Positions 41,845-50,426 of a stretch of 64,000 nt of DNA are shown piece by piece. A program made the position numbers and the translations under genes. Below the pieces are notes generated by a model that worked only from the letters and a program-made list of their open reading frames with translations, did no database searches and was not told the DNA's origin. How positions within the stretch are numbered: the stretch's first letter is position 1; every line of letters begins with the position of its first letter. Source of the stretch: VXNE01 sp965200505 (GTDB lineage Bacteria > Pseudomonadota > Gammaproteobacteria > Pseudomonadales > Azotimanducaceae); contig OZ241343.1 in assembly GCA_965200505.1 (NCBI GenBank), positions 3,782,001 through 3,846,000 of the forward strand. The letters run 5' to 3'.

Positions 41845-44040
41845 TCAACCGGCGTCGGACGGCCCCTCGTCCCACGAATCGCGCCGGCGGCGCCAATCCG
41901 CCACGCCGGGGGTGACGGTGAGCGCCAAGTCCAGGTAGTGGCGCGCGTCGGCGCGCATCCCCACGTCCCATGCCTCCGAGGCCACGCGGGCCAAGCGATG
42001 GGCGATGCGGGTGAGCAGTGCCGCGGCGCGTTCGTTGCCCGGATCCAACCGCGCCGCCTCGCGCAGCGCCGCCACCGCGTTGCCATCCACCGGCTCGGTC
42101 AAGTAGCCATCGAGAAACAGCGCTTCGGCTTGGGTCAATAGCTGCGTCACGGTGGCGAGGCGCACCACCTCCGCATCGTGGCGGGTACGCATCGCGTTCA
42201 CGGCGGTGTCGCCCAAACCCACCGCCGCCGCTTGATCCATCAACCGTTCGGCCGCGGCGAGGTCTTGGGCGCCGAGCAAGCCGTCGAACTGCGCCAGCAC
42301 CTGCTCGGCGATTTCCGACAACCCTTGGCGGGCGATGGCGTTGTCCGGGTCCGTGGCCAACACGCGGTGATAGATCTCCGCGGCGTTGGCCGCCGGCGGA
42401 TCCACCAGCGCGGATGCCTCCCGGAACGCGCCGGCCTTGGCCAGCATCTCGTCGATCTCGGATTGCAGGGTGGCGGCTTGGTTGATGAGCGTGCGCACCG
42501 GCGCGAGCTGCGGATAGTCCGGGTTCGCGGTCGCCGCCCGGCCGAGCTTGTTCATGGCGTCCGTGATGTCGCCGTCCGTCACCGCCCGCTCCGCCAGCGC
42601 CGCATAGTGCGCCGCCAACTCGTCCAAGCGGGCGCGCGCCTCCGCGTTCTCCGGCACCCGCCGCAACACCTCTTGGTACGCTTGGATGGCGGCGGTGGCG
42701 GACGCTTCGTGGGAGAGGCTCTGGGTCGCCAGCAGGGCACGTGCGCCGATGAGCACCGCATCGACCCGGCGGCGTTCGGATAGCCGCTCAAAAAGAATGG
42801 AAAGTTCAGCATCTTGCGGGAAGACATTCAGGGATTCAGCCAGCTTCGCCTCGGCCAGCGCCAAATCATCTTCCACCAGCGCCTGATCGATGTCTGCCTT
42901 CCATGTGGTGGCGGCCGCGGCGATGCTCTGCATGGCGCCCTCGTGCGCGGGAGACTGCGCCAACACCCGCCGATAGGCGGCGACGACGGCGGCGAGGCTC
43001 TGGTTGGGGTCGCGGCGCAGCGCTTCGGCTTCGCGCCACGCTTCGGACGCTTGGCCGAGCTCGCTGAACCGCGTCAAGGCCAACAACGTGCTGGCAGCCT
43101 CCGGCCGCGTCAGCGCAACGGCGCCGGCGGTGGCCACCGCCAAGGTGACGGCGGCGGCGCCGGCCACCCAGCGCCGCACCCGCCGGCGCGCCACCCGCTG
43201 CCGCTCTTCCCGCGTCGGCGCGGACAAGCCGTCGAAGCGTTCCGAGACGACCTCGATCTCCGTGCTGGACACCACATCGAGCCGCACTGGCCGGCCGGGG
43301 GTGAGGCCGTCGATGGAGATGGCGGCCAAGGCCGCGGCGGCTTCCGCGCCGGTCGCATAGCGCTCGGCGGGCTCGGCCGCCAGCAACTTGTCGAAGAAAC
43401 CCTGGAAGGCGGCAAAGCGCCGTGGCAGCGGCGGCGCCGGGGCACCGACGCCCGGCGGCCCGGCACCCGTCAGCATGCGCCGCAACACGACGCCCAAGCT
43501 GTAGAGATCGGCGCGGCCATCGGGCACGGCGCCGGCGGCCTGCTCCGGGCTCATGTAGCCCACCGTGCCCACCAGCGCCCCGCAATGGGTGCCCGCCCAC
43601 CACGCGCGGTCGAAATCCGCGAGCACCGCCGGCGCCGCCGGCCCCGAGCGAAACAGGATGTTGCGCGGGGTCACGTCGCCGTGGACGCAGCCTTGGCTGT
43701 GGGCATGGTCCAAGGCGCCGGCGAGCTCATCGAACACGCGCACCACTTGCGCCATGGACAAACCTTGGCTCATGCGGGATTCCAAATCTCCGCCGAGCAG
43801 CGGCTCCATCTCGACGAACAACACCGAGCCGTGCTGCCCGACCGCGTAGGTGTACACGATGTGCGCGTGGCGCAGGCCCACCGCGCAGCCCGCCTGCCGC
43901 GATCGGAGCGGCGCCTCGTCGCCCTCGGGCACCACCTTGAGCGCCACTAGGCGGCCCGTGGCGCGCTTGGTGGCCAGGTAGATCCGTGAGGTGTCGCCGC
44001 GGGCGAGTTCCCGATGGATGTCGAAGCCCGGGAGGTCCAT
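41845..44040 (-). CDS. Membrane Ser/Thr protein kinase with degenerate catalytic motifs
   Basis: This 731-residue protein has an N-terminal eukaryotic-type kinase domain (about 1-270), a TM helix near 310-330, and a long helical, repeat-rich C-terminal region (TPR-like, many Ala/Leu/Asp periodicities). The catalytic Lys (LVALKVV) and HGDVTPRNILF loop are present, but HRD is HGD, the metal motif DFG is DFD (LADFDRA) and the glycine loop is weak (LARGDTSRIY). Activity is therefore uncertain. It lies 2 nt after the MORN-repeat gene, so the two are probably cotranslated. Confidence 0.85.
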   Translation of the reverse strand: MDLPGFDIHRELARGDTSRIYLATKRATGRLVALKVVPEGDEAPLRSRQAGCAVGLRHAHIVYTYAVGQHGSVLFVEMEPLLGGDLESRMSQGLSMAQVVRVFDELAGALDHAHSQGCVHGDVTPRNILFRSGPAAPAVLADFDRAWWAGTHCGALVGTVGYMSPEQAAGAVPDGRADLYSLGVVLRRMLTGAGPPGVGAPAPPLPRRFAAFQGFFDKLLAAEPAERYATGAEAAAALAAISIDGLTPGRPVRLDVVSSTEIEVVSERFDGLSAPTREERQRVARRRVRRWVAGAAAVTLAVATAGAVALTRPEAASTLLALTRFSELGQASEAWREAEALRRDPNQSLAAVVAAYRRVLAQSPAHEGAMQSIAAAATTWKADIDQALVEDDLALAEAKLAESLNVFPQDAELSILFERLSERRRVDAVLIGARALLATQSLSHEASATAAIQAYQEVLRRVPENAEARARLDELAAHYAALAERAVTDGDITDAMNKLGRAATANPDYPQLAPVRTLINQAATLQSEIDEMLAKAGAFREASALVDPPAANAAEIYHRVLATDPDNAIARQGLSEIAEQVLAQFDGLLGAQDLAAAERLMDQAAAVGLGDTAVNAMRTRHDAEVVRLATVTQLLTQAEALFLDGYLTEPVDGNAVAALREAARLDPGNERAAALLTRIAHRLARVASEAWDVGMRADARHYLDLALTVTPGVADWRRRRDSWDEGPSDAG

Positions 44041-44042
44041 CT

Positions 44043-44987
44043 TCAACGGACGCCCGGCACCGTCAGCCAACTGATTTCGCCCTGCACCAGCGCCCCGAGC
44101 ACAAAGCGGCCATCCGCGATGAACGCCTCGCCATCGAGCCGCACCGCGACGCCGCGCCCGTGGGCACGGCCATTCACGCAGTCCTCGCTTTGGAACATCC
44201 AAGCGTGGCCGTCGAGGGCGAGGCGACAGCGCCGGTCTTCGTCGATCAGCGTGTCCGCGACCAGTTGGCCGGTGCGCCATTGCTGAAACCGATCGCCGTC
44301 GTCCGGCGTGTGCTTGACGCCGTAGCCATCCATGCGGTTCGCCACGAACTGGCCGTGATACACGGTGCCGTCGCGCCAGTGAAAGGCGCCGATGCCCTCC
44401 CGCTGGTTCGCCCGCCATTCGCCCACATAGCGGTTGCCGTTGCCCCAAGTTTGCTCGCCCCAGCCAAAGCGCTCGCCGTTCACGAAGTCCCCTTGATAGA
44501 CGTCGCCGTTCTGCCACGTCAGCCGCCCGGCGCCGGTGATCTCGTCGGCGTGGAAGTCGCCGGCATAGACGTTGCCGTTGGGCCAGGCGAGCATCCCCTG
44601 CCCTTGGCGCTGGTCGTTGGCGAAGCTGCCTTCGAAGACGCGCCCGTCGGGCCACGTCAGCTTGCCGCGGCCGTGGCGCTTCTCGTTGACGAACGAGCCT
44701 TCGTAGATGCGGCCATCCGGCCAGTGGAAGGTGCCGGCGCCGTGCATCCTGCCGTTGACGAACTGGCCGACGTAACGGTGCTGGTTGCTGGTGTAGGTGC
44801 CCTGCCCGGCGAAGACGCCATCCACCACATCGCCTTCGTAGATGTCGCCGTTCGGCAGCACGACCCGTTCCGCCGCGGCGCTGGCGAGGGCCACCACCAA
44901 GGCCGGCAACGACAATGCGACGCCCGGCCAAGCCCGCACTCGGCCGCAGCCACCGCCCGCACCGCGCTGCTTTTGCGTCTGTTCCAT
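44043..44987 (-). CDS. Secreted MORN-repeat protein
   Basis: The ATG at 44987 starts a protein of ~314 residues with an N-terminal hydrophobic signal (ALSLPALVVALASAAA). It then has about nine consecutive MORN repeats of ~23 residues (for example GDIYEGDVVDGVFAGQGTY and GRIYEGSFVNEKRHGRGKL), followed by a Cys-containing C-terminal domain. MORN repeats form extended beta platforms that bind membranes or partner proteins. The protein is predicted outside the cytoplasm, and its operon partner is a transmembrane kinase whose C-terminal domain would face the same compartment. Confidence 0.88.
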   Translation of the reverse strand: MEQTQKQRGAGGGCGRVRAWPGVALSLPALVVALASAAAERVVLPNGDIYEGDVVDGVFAGQGTYTSNQHRYVGQFVNGRMHGAGTFHWPDGRIYEGSFVNEKRHGRGKLTWPDGRVFEGSFANDQRQGQGMLAWPNGNVYAGDFHADEITGAGRLTWQNGDVYQGDFVNGERFGWGEQTWGNGNRYVGEWRANQREGIGAFHWRDGTVYHGQFVANRMDGYGVKHTPDDGDRFQQWRTGQLVADTLIDEDRRCRLALDGHAWMFQSEDCVNGRAHGRGVAVRLDGEAFIADGRFVLGALVQGEISWLTVPGVR

Positions 44988-45050
44988 GGGTGCCTCGTCG
45001 CGGCGACATTCTAGCAAAGCGCACCGCCCGGCCGCCGCCGGCGCGGCCGC

Positions 45051-46448
45051 TCAGCCCACGGCGCGGATCTGGATGGCGTCCACCCGGGATTCGGCGAGGA
45101 CATCGGAAATCACCACCACGCGCTCGTCCGGGCCGAGCCCCTCGCGTTCGCGCAACACCCCCAAGGCCGTTTGGATGGTCTTCTCCGGACGCGTCGAAAA
45201 CGCCGTGCGATGGGCATAGACGCCGCGGTTCAACATCAGCCGGCGGCGCGTCTGGCTGTTGTTCGTGAACACGTAGATGGGCACGTCCCGCGGTTGGCAG
45301 TTGGTGACGAGATCGGCCATCACGCCGCGCCGCGTAATCACCACGAGGCCGGCCGCCGAGGTGGATTCCGCGAGCCCGGCCGCGGCCCGGGCGACATGGT
45401 GCTTGTCGCCGTCGCTCTTGAACTCCTGCGCGAAGCCCAAGCCCGGAAAACGCTCGGAGGCCGCCGCGATGCGGGAGAGCTGCTCCACGCAGCGCACCGG
45501 GTAGCGCCCCACGCTGGTTTCCGCGGACAGCATGATCGCATCGACGCCTTCATAGATGGCGTTGGCGACGTCCGTGACTTCGGCGCGGGTGGGGATGGGA
45601 TTCGCCACCATGGACTCCAGCAGGTGGGTGGCGACGATGCAGCGCTTGCCGAGCCGGGCGCAGGTCCGCACCAACTCGCGCTGCGCGTTCGGCAGCGTGG
45701 CGATGTCGATTTCGATGCCGAGGTCGCCCCGCGCCACCATCACGCCGTCCGCGCTTTGGGCGATTTCCTCCACGTTGCGCAAGCCCTCGCTGTCTTCGAT
45801 CTTGGCGATGATCTTCAAGGTGGCGTTCTTGGCGCCCAAGAGATGCCGCGCCTCCATCACGTCCTCCTTGGAGCGCACGAAGGAGAGCGCCAAGAAGTCC
45901 ACCTCCTGCGCCATGGCGAACACGATGTCGTCACGGTCCTTGACGGTGATGGCCGGCAGGTTCACATGTACGCCGGGCAGATTGACGTGCTTGCGGCTGC
46001 CCAACGCGCCGCCATCGACCACCCGGCAGCGCAGCCGCGTCTCGGTTTTGTCGATGACCAGCAGGTTGATGAGGCCGTTGTCCAGCGTGAGCGGGCTGCC
46101 GGCTTCCACGGCTTCGGGCAGATGCGGGTAGTTCACGAACACCTCCCCCGCCGCCACCGGCGGCGCCACGGTCAACGTGACCTCATGGCCCCCCTCCAGC
46201 GTCACCGGCGCATCGGTGTCGCCGGTGCGGATCTCCGGCCCTTGGGTGTCGAGGAGGATCGGCGCCGGATACCGCACCTTCCTGTTCAGCGTCTTGATCC
46301 AATTGATGATGCGCAGCGCCTCGTCCTGCATGGAGTGGGACATGTTGACGCGCGCCACGTCCATGCCCGCGGCATAGAGCCGCTTGAGGGTCGGGAAGTC
46401 CGCGGTGGCGGGGCCGATGGTGCAGATGATTTTGGTGCGGCGGCGCAT
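45051..46448 (-). CDS. pyk: Pyruvate kinase
   Basis: This 465-residue enzyme converts phosphoenolpyruvate and ADP to pyruvate and ATP. Visible are RTKIICTIGPAT, RVNMSHSM, the KIEDSEGLRN active-site Lys/Glu, MVARGDLGIEI and AETSVGRYPV, through to the C-terminal allosteric-type domain. The N-terminal substrate-Arg strand reads DTQGPEIRTGD. It is a single-gene unit between the MORN gene and the helicase. Confidence 0.95.
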   Translation of the reverse strand: MRRRTKIICTIGPATADFPTLKRLYAAGMDVARVNMSHSMQDEALRIINWIKTLNRKVRYPAPILLDTQGPEIRTGDTDAPVTLEGGHEVTLTVAPPVAAGEVFVNYPHLPEAVEAGSPLTLDNGLINLLVIDKTETRLRCRVVDGGALGSRKHVNLPGVHVNLPAITVKDRDDIVFAMAQEVDFLALSFVRSKEDVMEARHLLGAKNATLKIIAKIEDSEGLRNVEEIAQSADGVMVARGDLGIEIDIATLPNAQRELVRTCARLGKRCIVATHLLESMVANPIPTRAEVTDVANAIYEGVDAIMLSAETSVGRYPVRCVEQLSRIAAASERFPGLGFAQEFKSDGDKHHVARAAAGLAESTSAAGLVVITRRGVMADLVTNCQPRDVPIYVFTNNSQTRRRLMLNRGVYAHRTAFSTRPEKTIQTALGVLREREGLGPDERVVVISDVLAESRVDAIQIRAVG

Positions 46449-46468
46449 TGGCGCAGATTACCACTCGC

Positions 46469-48763
46469 TTATGACGCGCCACGCCAAAACGCCGCGACGG
46501 CCGCGTCAAGGCGCCGTGATGGCATGATGCTCGGCCGCCAGTGGCTCGGGAAGTAGGCGCGGTAGCCGGCCTGCGTGAAACGCGGGTCCACCAGCACGAC
46601 GACGCCGCGGTCCGCCGGCCCGCGCACCGCCCGCCCGGCCGCCTGCACCACCCGAGTCATCGCCGGCAGCCGATATGCCGCGTCGAAGCCACCGTCGCCG
46701 AAGCGGCGGGCGATGAGGTCGCGCTCGGCGGACGGTGGCGCGAGGCCGGGCCCGGCGACGATGACGCCCTGCAAGGCGCCGCCGCCGAAATCCACGGATT
46801 CCGCGAACGAGCCGCCCAGCGTCACCAAGCCGATGCGCGGCTCGCCGGCCGACGACAAGCGCCCGATGAAGTCGCCCTGCTCCGCTTGCGACATGCCGCG
46901 GCCCTGCACTTCGATGGCGCAGGACGCCAGCTCCACCAAATGCCCCGCCACCGCTTCCAAGTACTCGAAGGACGGCAACGCGACCAAGTAGGGCCCCGGC
47001 GCCGCCTCCGCCACCGCCGCAATGAGCCCGGCCAGCGCCGGCAAGGTCGCCACGCGCCGCCGGTAGCGGGTGGTGATGTCCGGCACGATGAACACGGCCA
47101 GCGCCTCGGTGGGTAAGCCGCCGTCCAGGCGCATGGCGCGGCCGGCGTCCGCCTGGCCGTGGAGCCGCTGGAAGAGATCGATGGGCGACGCCGTGCCCGT
47201 GAAGCGCACCGCACCGTGGAACGCCGCCAGCGTGGCTCCGATGTGCCGCGCCGGCGAGAGGCAGGCCATGCGGGCTTCCACCTCCTCGGCCTCGACGTTC
47301 AGGAGGTACCCGTAGTCCTCGGCATCGAACCAAGCGCTGCCGCGCGCGAATCGATGGCAGTCGAAGAGCAGGTCGCGCAGCTCCGGGCGCCAGCCGAGGT
47401 CCAAATCGCCACGCACCGCGCCGAGCGCCTCCACCGCCCGCAGCAGCGCCTTGGGCGGCACCATCGGCCCGCCACCCCCACGCCGCAGCTTGAAGAGTGT
47501 GCGGCCCACGGCTGCCAAGGGTTCGCGCAAGGGCGGCGGCGCATCCGCGTGGGCGCGTTGCAGCGCAGCACCCCGCAGCGACACGCTCAACATCTCGCGG
47601 TTGCGCTCCCCCAGCTGATGCGCCTCGTCCACCAACAGGCCCACGCGGCGGAACGGCGCCCCGATCAGCCGCGCCAGCCGCACCACAGGATCGAAGACGT
47701 AGTTGTAATCGCAAATCACCACGTCGGCCCACGCCGCGGCATCGACGGACAGCTCGAATGGGCACACGACATGACGCCGTGCCGCGGCCTCCACCGCGGC
47801 GCGGTCCATGCAGCCGGCCGCCAGCAGTTCGGCGCGGGCGGCTGGCATCCGGTCGTAGTAGCCCTTGGCATAGCGGCACAACTGCGGGTCGCACGGCAAG
47901 TCTGGGTTGAAGCAGATGCGCCGCTTGGCGGTCACGGTGACCACCGCCAACGCCTTGCCCAAGCCGCAGGCGGCGAGGGCGTCCGCCGCCGCCCGTTGGC
48001 CGGTGGTGCGGGCGGTGGCGAAGATGATGCGGTCCAGATGGCCGTGGCCCATCGCCTGCAACGCACCGAACAGCGTGGCGACGCTCTTGCCGCTGCCGGT
48101 GGGCGCTTCCGCGAGCAACTGGCCGGCATCCCGCAAGGTTCGGAACACGGCCTTGGCCAAGCGCCGCTGGCCGGCCCTGAAGTGCGGATAAGGGAACGCC
48201 AAAGCCCGCAGCGCGGCGTTGCGATGCGCGACGCGCCGCGCGCTGCGGGCCAGTTCGGCGGCGTAGGCGCGGGTGGTGTCGAGAAACCACTGCGCCAAAT
48301 CGCCGGCGGCGGCGCGTTCCTCCCAGCATCGCTGCGCCGGATCGTCCGGCTGCAAGTAGGTGAGCTTGAGCCGCCAATGCGGCGGCGCATCCGCCTCCCG
48401 ACCGGCCAACGCGGCGTAGAGCTTGAGCTGCGCCCAATGCAGGCCGCCCAAGTGTTCGTGCAGGCCGTCGATGTCCGCGCGGGTCGTCTTGAACTCCTCG
48501 ATGATGCCCTCGGTGCGGTCCATGCCGTCGATGCGCCCCCGCACCGTGAGCGCGATGCCGTGTTCATGCACTGTCGCGGCCACCGGGACTTCACGCTGAT
48601 GGCTCTCCGGGCGCTCGCGCTGTGCCCGGCGCTGCGCCGCGATGCCCTCGGCGGCGGTGGCCGCGCTCTCGTAGCGATAGTGGATGTCGCCCCGGCGATG
48701 CACATTGGCGGCCAGTTGGCGCACACCGATGGCGACGGCCGGCGGCTCGGCGGCGGCCGTCAT
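46469..48763 (-). CDS. PD-(D/E)XK nuclease-XPD/DinG-like helicase fusion
   Basis: The ATG at 48763 overlaps the FAN1 stop and gives 764 residues. The N-terminal ~150 residues look like a Cas4/RecB-type nuclease: VRGRIDGMDRTEGIIEEFKTTR supplies the Asp and the Glu-x-Lys. The rest is a superfamily 2 helicase of XPD/DinG type with Walker A APTGSGKS, DEAH (LLVDEAHQ), a four-Cys iron-sulfur candidate (CFNPDLPCDPQLC plus the later VVCPFE) and a C-terminal QAAGRAVRG motif VI. It likely unwinds and trims DNA in repair, together with the coupled FAN1 nuclease. Confidence 0.87.
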   Translation of the reverse strand: MTAAAEPPAVAIGVRQLAANVHRRGDIHYRYESAATAAEGIAAQRRAQRERPESHQREVPVAATVHEHGIALTVRGRIDGMDRTEGIIEEFKTTRADIDGLHEHLGGLHWAQLKLYAALAGREADAPPHWRLKLTYLQPDDPAQRCWEERAAAGDLAQWFLDTTRAYAAELARSARRVAHRNAALRALAFPYPHFRAGQRRLAKAVFRTLRDAGQLLAEAPTGSGKSVATLFGALQAMGHGHLDRIIFATARTTGQRAAADALAACGLGKALAVVTVTAKRRICFNPDLPCDPQLCRYAKGYYDRMPAARAELLAAGCMDRAAVEAAARRHVVCPFELSVDAAAWADVVICDYNYVFDPVVRLARLIGAPFRRVGLLVDEAHQLGERNREMLSVSLRGAALQRAHADAPPPLREPLAAVGRTLFKLRRGGGGPMVPPKALLRAVEALGAVRGDLDLGWRPELRDLLFDCHRFARGSAWFDAEDYGYLLNVEAEEVEARMACLSPARHIGATLAAFHGAVRFTGTASPIDLFQRLHGQADAGRAMRLDGGLPTEALAVFIVPDITTRYRRRVATLPALAGLIAAVAEAAPGPYLVALPSFEYLEAVAGHLVELASCAIEVQGRGMSQAEQGDFIGRLSSAGEPRIGLVTLGGSFAESVDFGGGALQGVIVAGPGLAPPSAERDLIARRFGDGGFDAAYRLPAMTRVVQAAGRAVRGPADRGVVVLVDPRFTQAGYRAYFPSHWRPSIMPSRRLDAAVAAFWRGAS

Positions 48764-50355
48764 CGAAACCGCAGCACCCGCGCCGGCAGCCCGGCGCCCC
48801 GCAGCCGGTCGAGCCAGAGGCGTTGGGATTCGCGCAGTTGGTCGTTCGGGCCCTTCACCTCCACGAACTCGTAGGCGTTGGCGCCGTGGATGACGGTGAG
48901 GTCCGGAAAGCCGCTTCTGGCCGCCTGCAGATCGTCCGCCACCAGCCGCAGGAGCTGGCGAATGTCGCGCATGGGCACGGCATCCAGCAACCGCTCCAAC
49001 CGGCCCTCGCGCCATGCCCGCCAATCCACCAGCCGGTTTGCAACATCGCGGCGGCGCCTCGCCGTCGCCACCATGTGCGCCCGCAGGCGCTCATCATCCA
49101 AAGCCAACGGGTCGGCGCAGAGCGAGCGACGAGCGGCGAAGAAATCCGGCCAAAACAAATCGATGGGCGCGGTTTGGAAGGCGTTCACGAACATCCCGGC
49201 CACCGGGGCGAAGGCCCAATCCCAATAGGCGAAGCCGAAGAGCCCCAGCGGCAGCGCGTTCTCCATGTGCCAAGCGTGGCCGCCGGCGGCGGTGACGAGC
49301 CGGCCGGCGGCGCTTTCGACATTCGCCGCGTACGCCGGCCGCCAAGGCATCACCGTTTCCGGCTCGCGCCGTGCCACGCGCTGGCCGAAGCGTTCGGCGA
49401 AACGCGCCTCAAGGGCATCGAGGGGCGCTGCCCCCATGCGGTGCTTGATGGCTTCGACGCCCCGCAGGTCGCCAAGGCGCTTCAGGACGCGCGCCCGTCG
49501 CTCCCGCGCCGGCGGCAACGTGGAACGCGCATAGCAGGCCAACGCCATGTCGTGGGCGCGAGCGCGTTCGAGGCGGCGGCCCAAGGCGTTCAGGATGCGG
49601 CTGCGGCACCGTTCCGCCAAGCGCCCAGAGGCGGGATGCCACAGGGCTTCCAGCACCACTTGCGCGAGTTCCGCAGGCGGTGCGGCGCCAAGGTCTCGCG
49701 CGTAGTCGCCAATGCGGCACAGCGTGACGAACTCGTCGAGGGCGCCACGGTCTCGAAACAAGCGCCGCTCGCGGCATAGGGGGTAATCCTCGTATTTGGC
49801 GATGCCGAGGTCGCGCAGCACGAAGGTGGCGAGGTCTGCATGGCGGTCGCCGAAGAACAGCAGGCGATACAGCTCGAAGTTGGCCGTGTCCGCCAATGCC
49901 ACCCAGGGGCAATGGCGGGCGATGACGCAGTGCAGCTCGGCGGCCGGATACGTTGCCAGCGCGGCGGCGATGCGCTCCACCTTGCGCCGGCCGCGGGCGG
50001 CCGGCAACCAACGCTCGATCTCGTCCCGCCGCAACATGGCCAGCAGCTTCTCGCCCGGCAATGCCGGGCAATGTGCGAGCAGCCCCGCCCCAATCAGTTC
50101 CCCGCTGGCCGCCGCCGCGTCCCCCACTTCGCCGTAACGAAGGGAATCCACCCGCGTCCGACAGCCCTTGCGGGCGATGACCCGCGCCAACAGCCGCTGG
50201 GCGTCTTGGGACGCCGCCATGATGCGCTCGCCCCACCCGGCTTCGGCGCTGGTGAGCACGTCCCCATACTGGCGGCGCACACCTTCGACCATGGCAAGCA
50301 GGTTGTCTGCGTAGTAATGCGCCGGCGGCGCTTGGCCCGCGAGAAGCTGCGGCAA
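48760..50355 (-). CDS. FAN1-type VRR-NUC structure-specific nuclease
   Basis: This 531-residue protein resembles bacterial FAN1, which cleaves 5'-flap and cross-link-associated DNA. The C-terminal VRR-NUC catalytic core is clear: SGFPDLTVIH (Asp) and FVEVKGPNDQLRESQ (Glu-x-Lys plus the Gln). It is preceded by the ENALPLGLFGFAYWDWAF segment and a helical N-terminal region. The start is TTG at 50355 with GAGG 5 nt upstream; an in-frame TAA lies about 20 nt further up, so no ATG is available. An insertion sequence begins 72 nt upstream. The 3' end overlaps the helicase start by 4 nt. Confidence 0.88.
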   Translation of the reverse strand: MPQLLAGQAPPAHYYADNLLAMVEGVRRQYGDVLTSAEAGWGERIMAASQDAQRLLARVIARKGCRTRVDSLRYGEVGDAAAASGELIGAGLLAHCPALPGEKLLAMLRRDEIERWLPAARGRRKVERIAAALATYPAAELHCVIARHCPWVALADTANFELYRLLFFGDRHADLATFVLRDLGIAKYEDYPLCRERRLFRDRGALDEFVTLCRIGDYARDLGAAPPAELAQVVLEALWHPASGRLAERCRSRILNALGRRLERARAHDMALACYARSTLPPARERRARVLKRLGDLRGVEAIKHRMGAAPLDALEARFAERFGQRVARREPETVMPWRPAYAANVESAAGRLVTAAGGHAWHMENALPLGLFGFAYWDWAFAPVAGMFVNAFQTAPIDLFWPDFFAARRSLCADPLALDDERLRAHMVATARRRRDVANRLVDWRAWREGRLERLLDAVPMRDIRQLLRLVADDLQAARSGFPDLTVIHGANAYEFVEVKGPNDQLRESQRLWLDRLRGAGLPARVLRFR

Positions 50356-50426
50356 CGCGGCCTCAGTACACCTTTAGGGGCCGCACATTCTGCCACGATT
50401 CTATAAATCCATACAGTAATCTGACT

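Noticed and set aside
50358..50426. Hybrid promoter formed by the insertion sequence and driving FAN1
   Set aside because: A TATAGAAT-like -10 exists, but no convincing -35 at proper spacing in the element end can be placed by eye.
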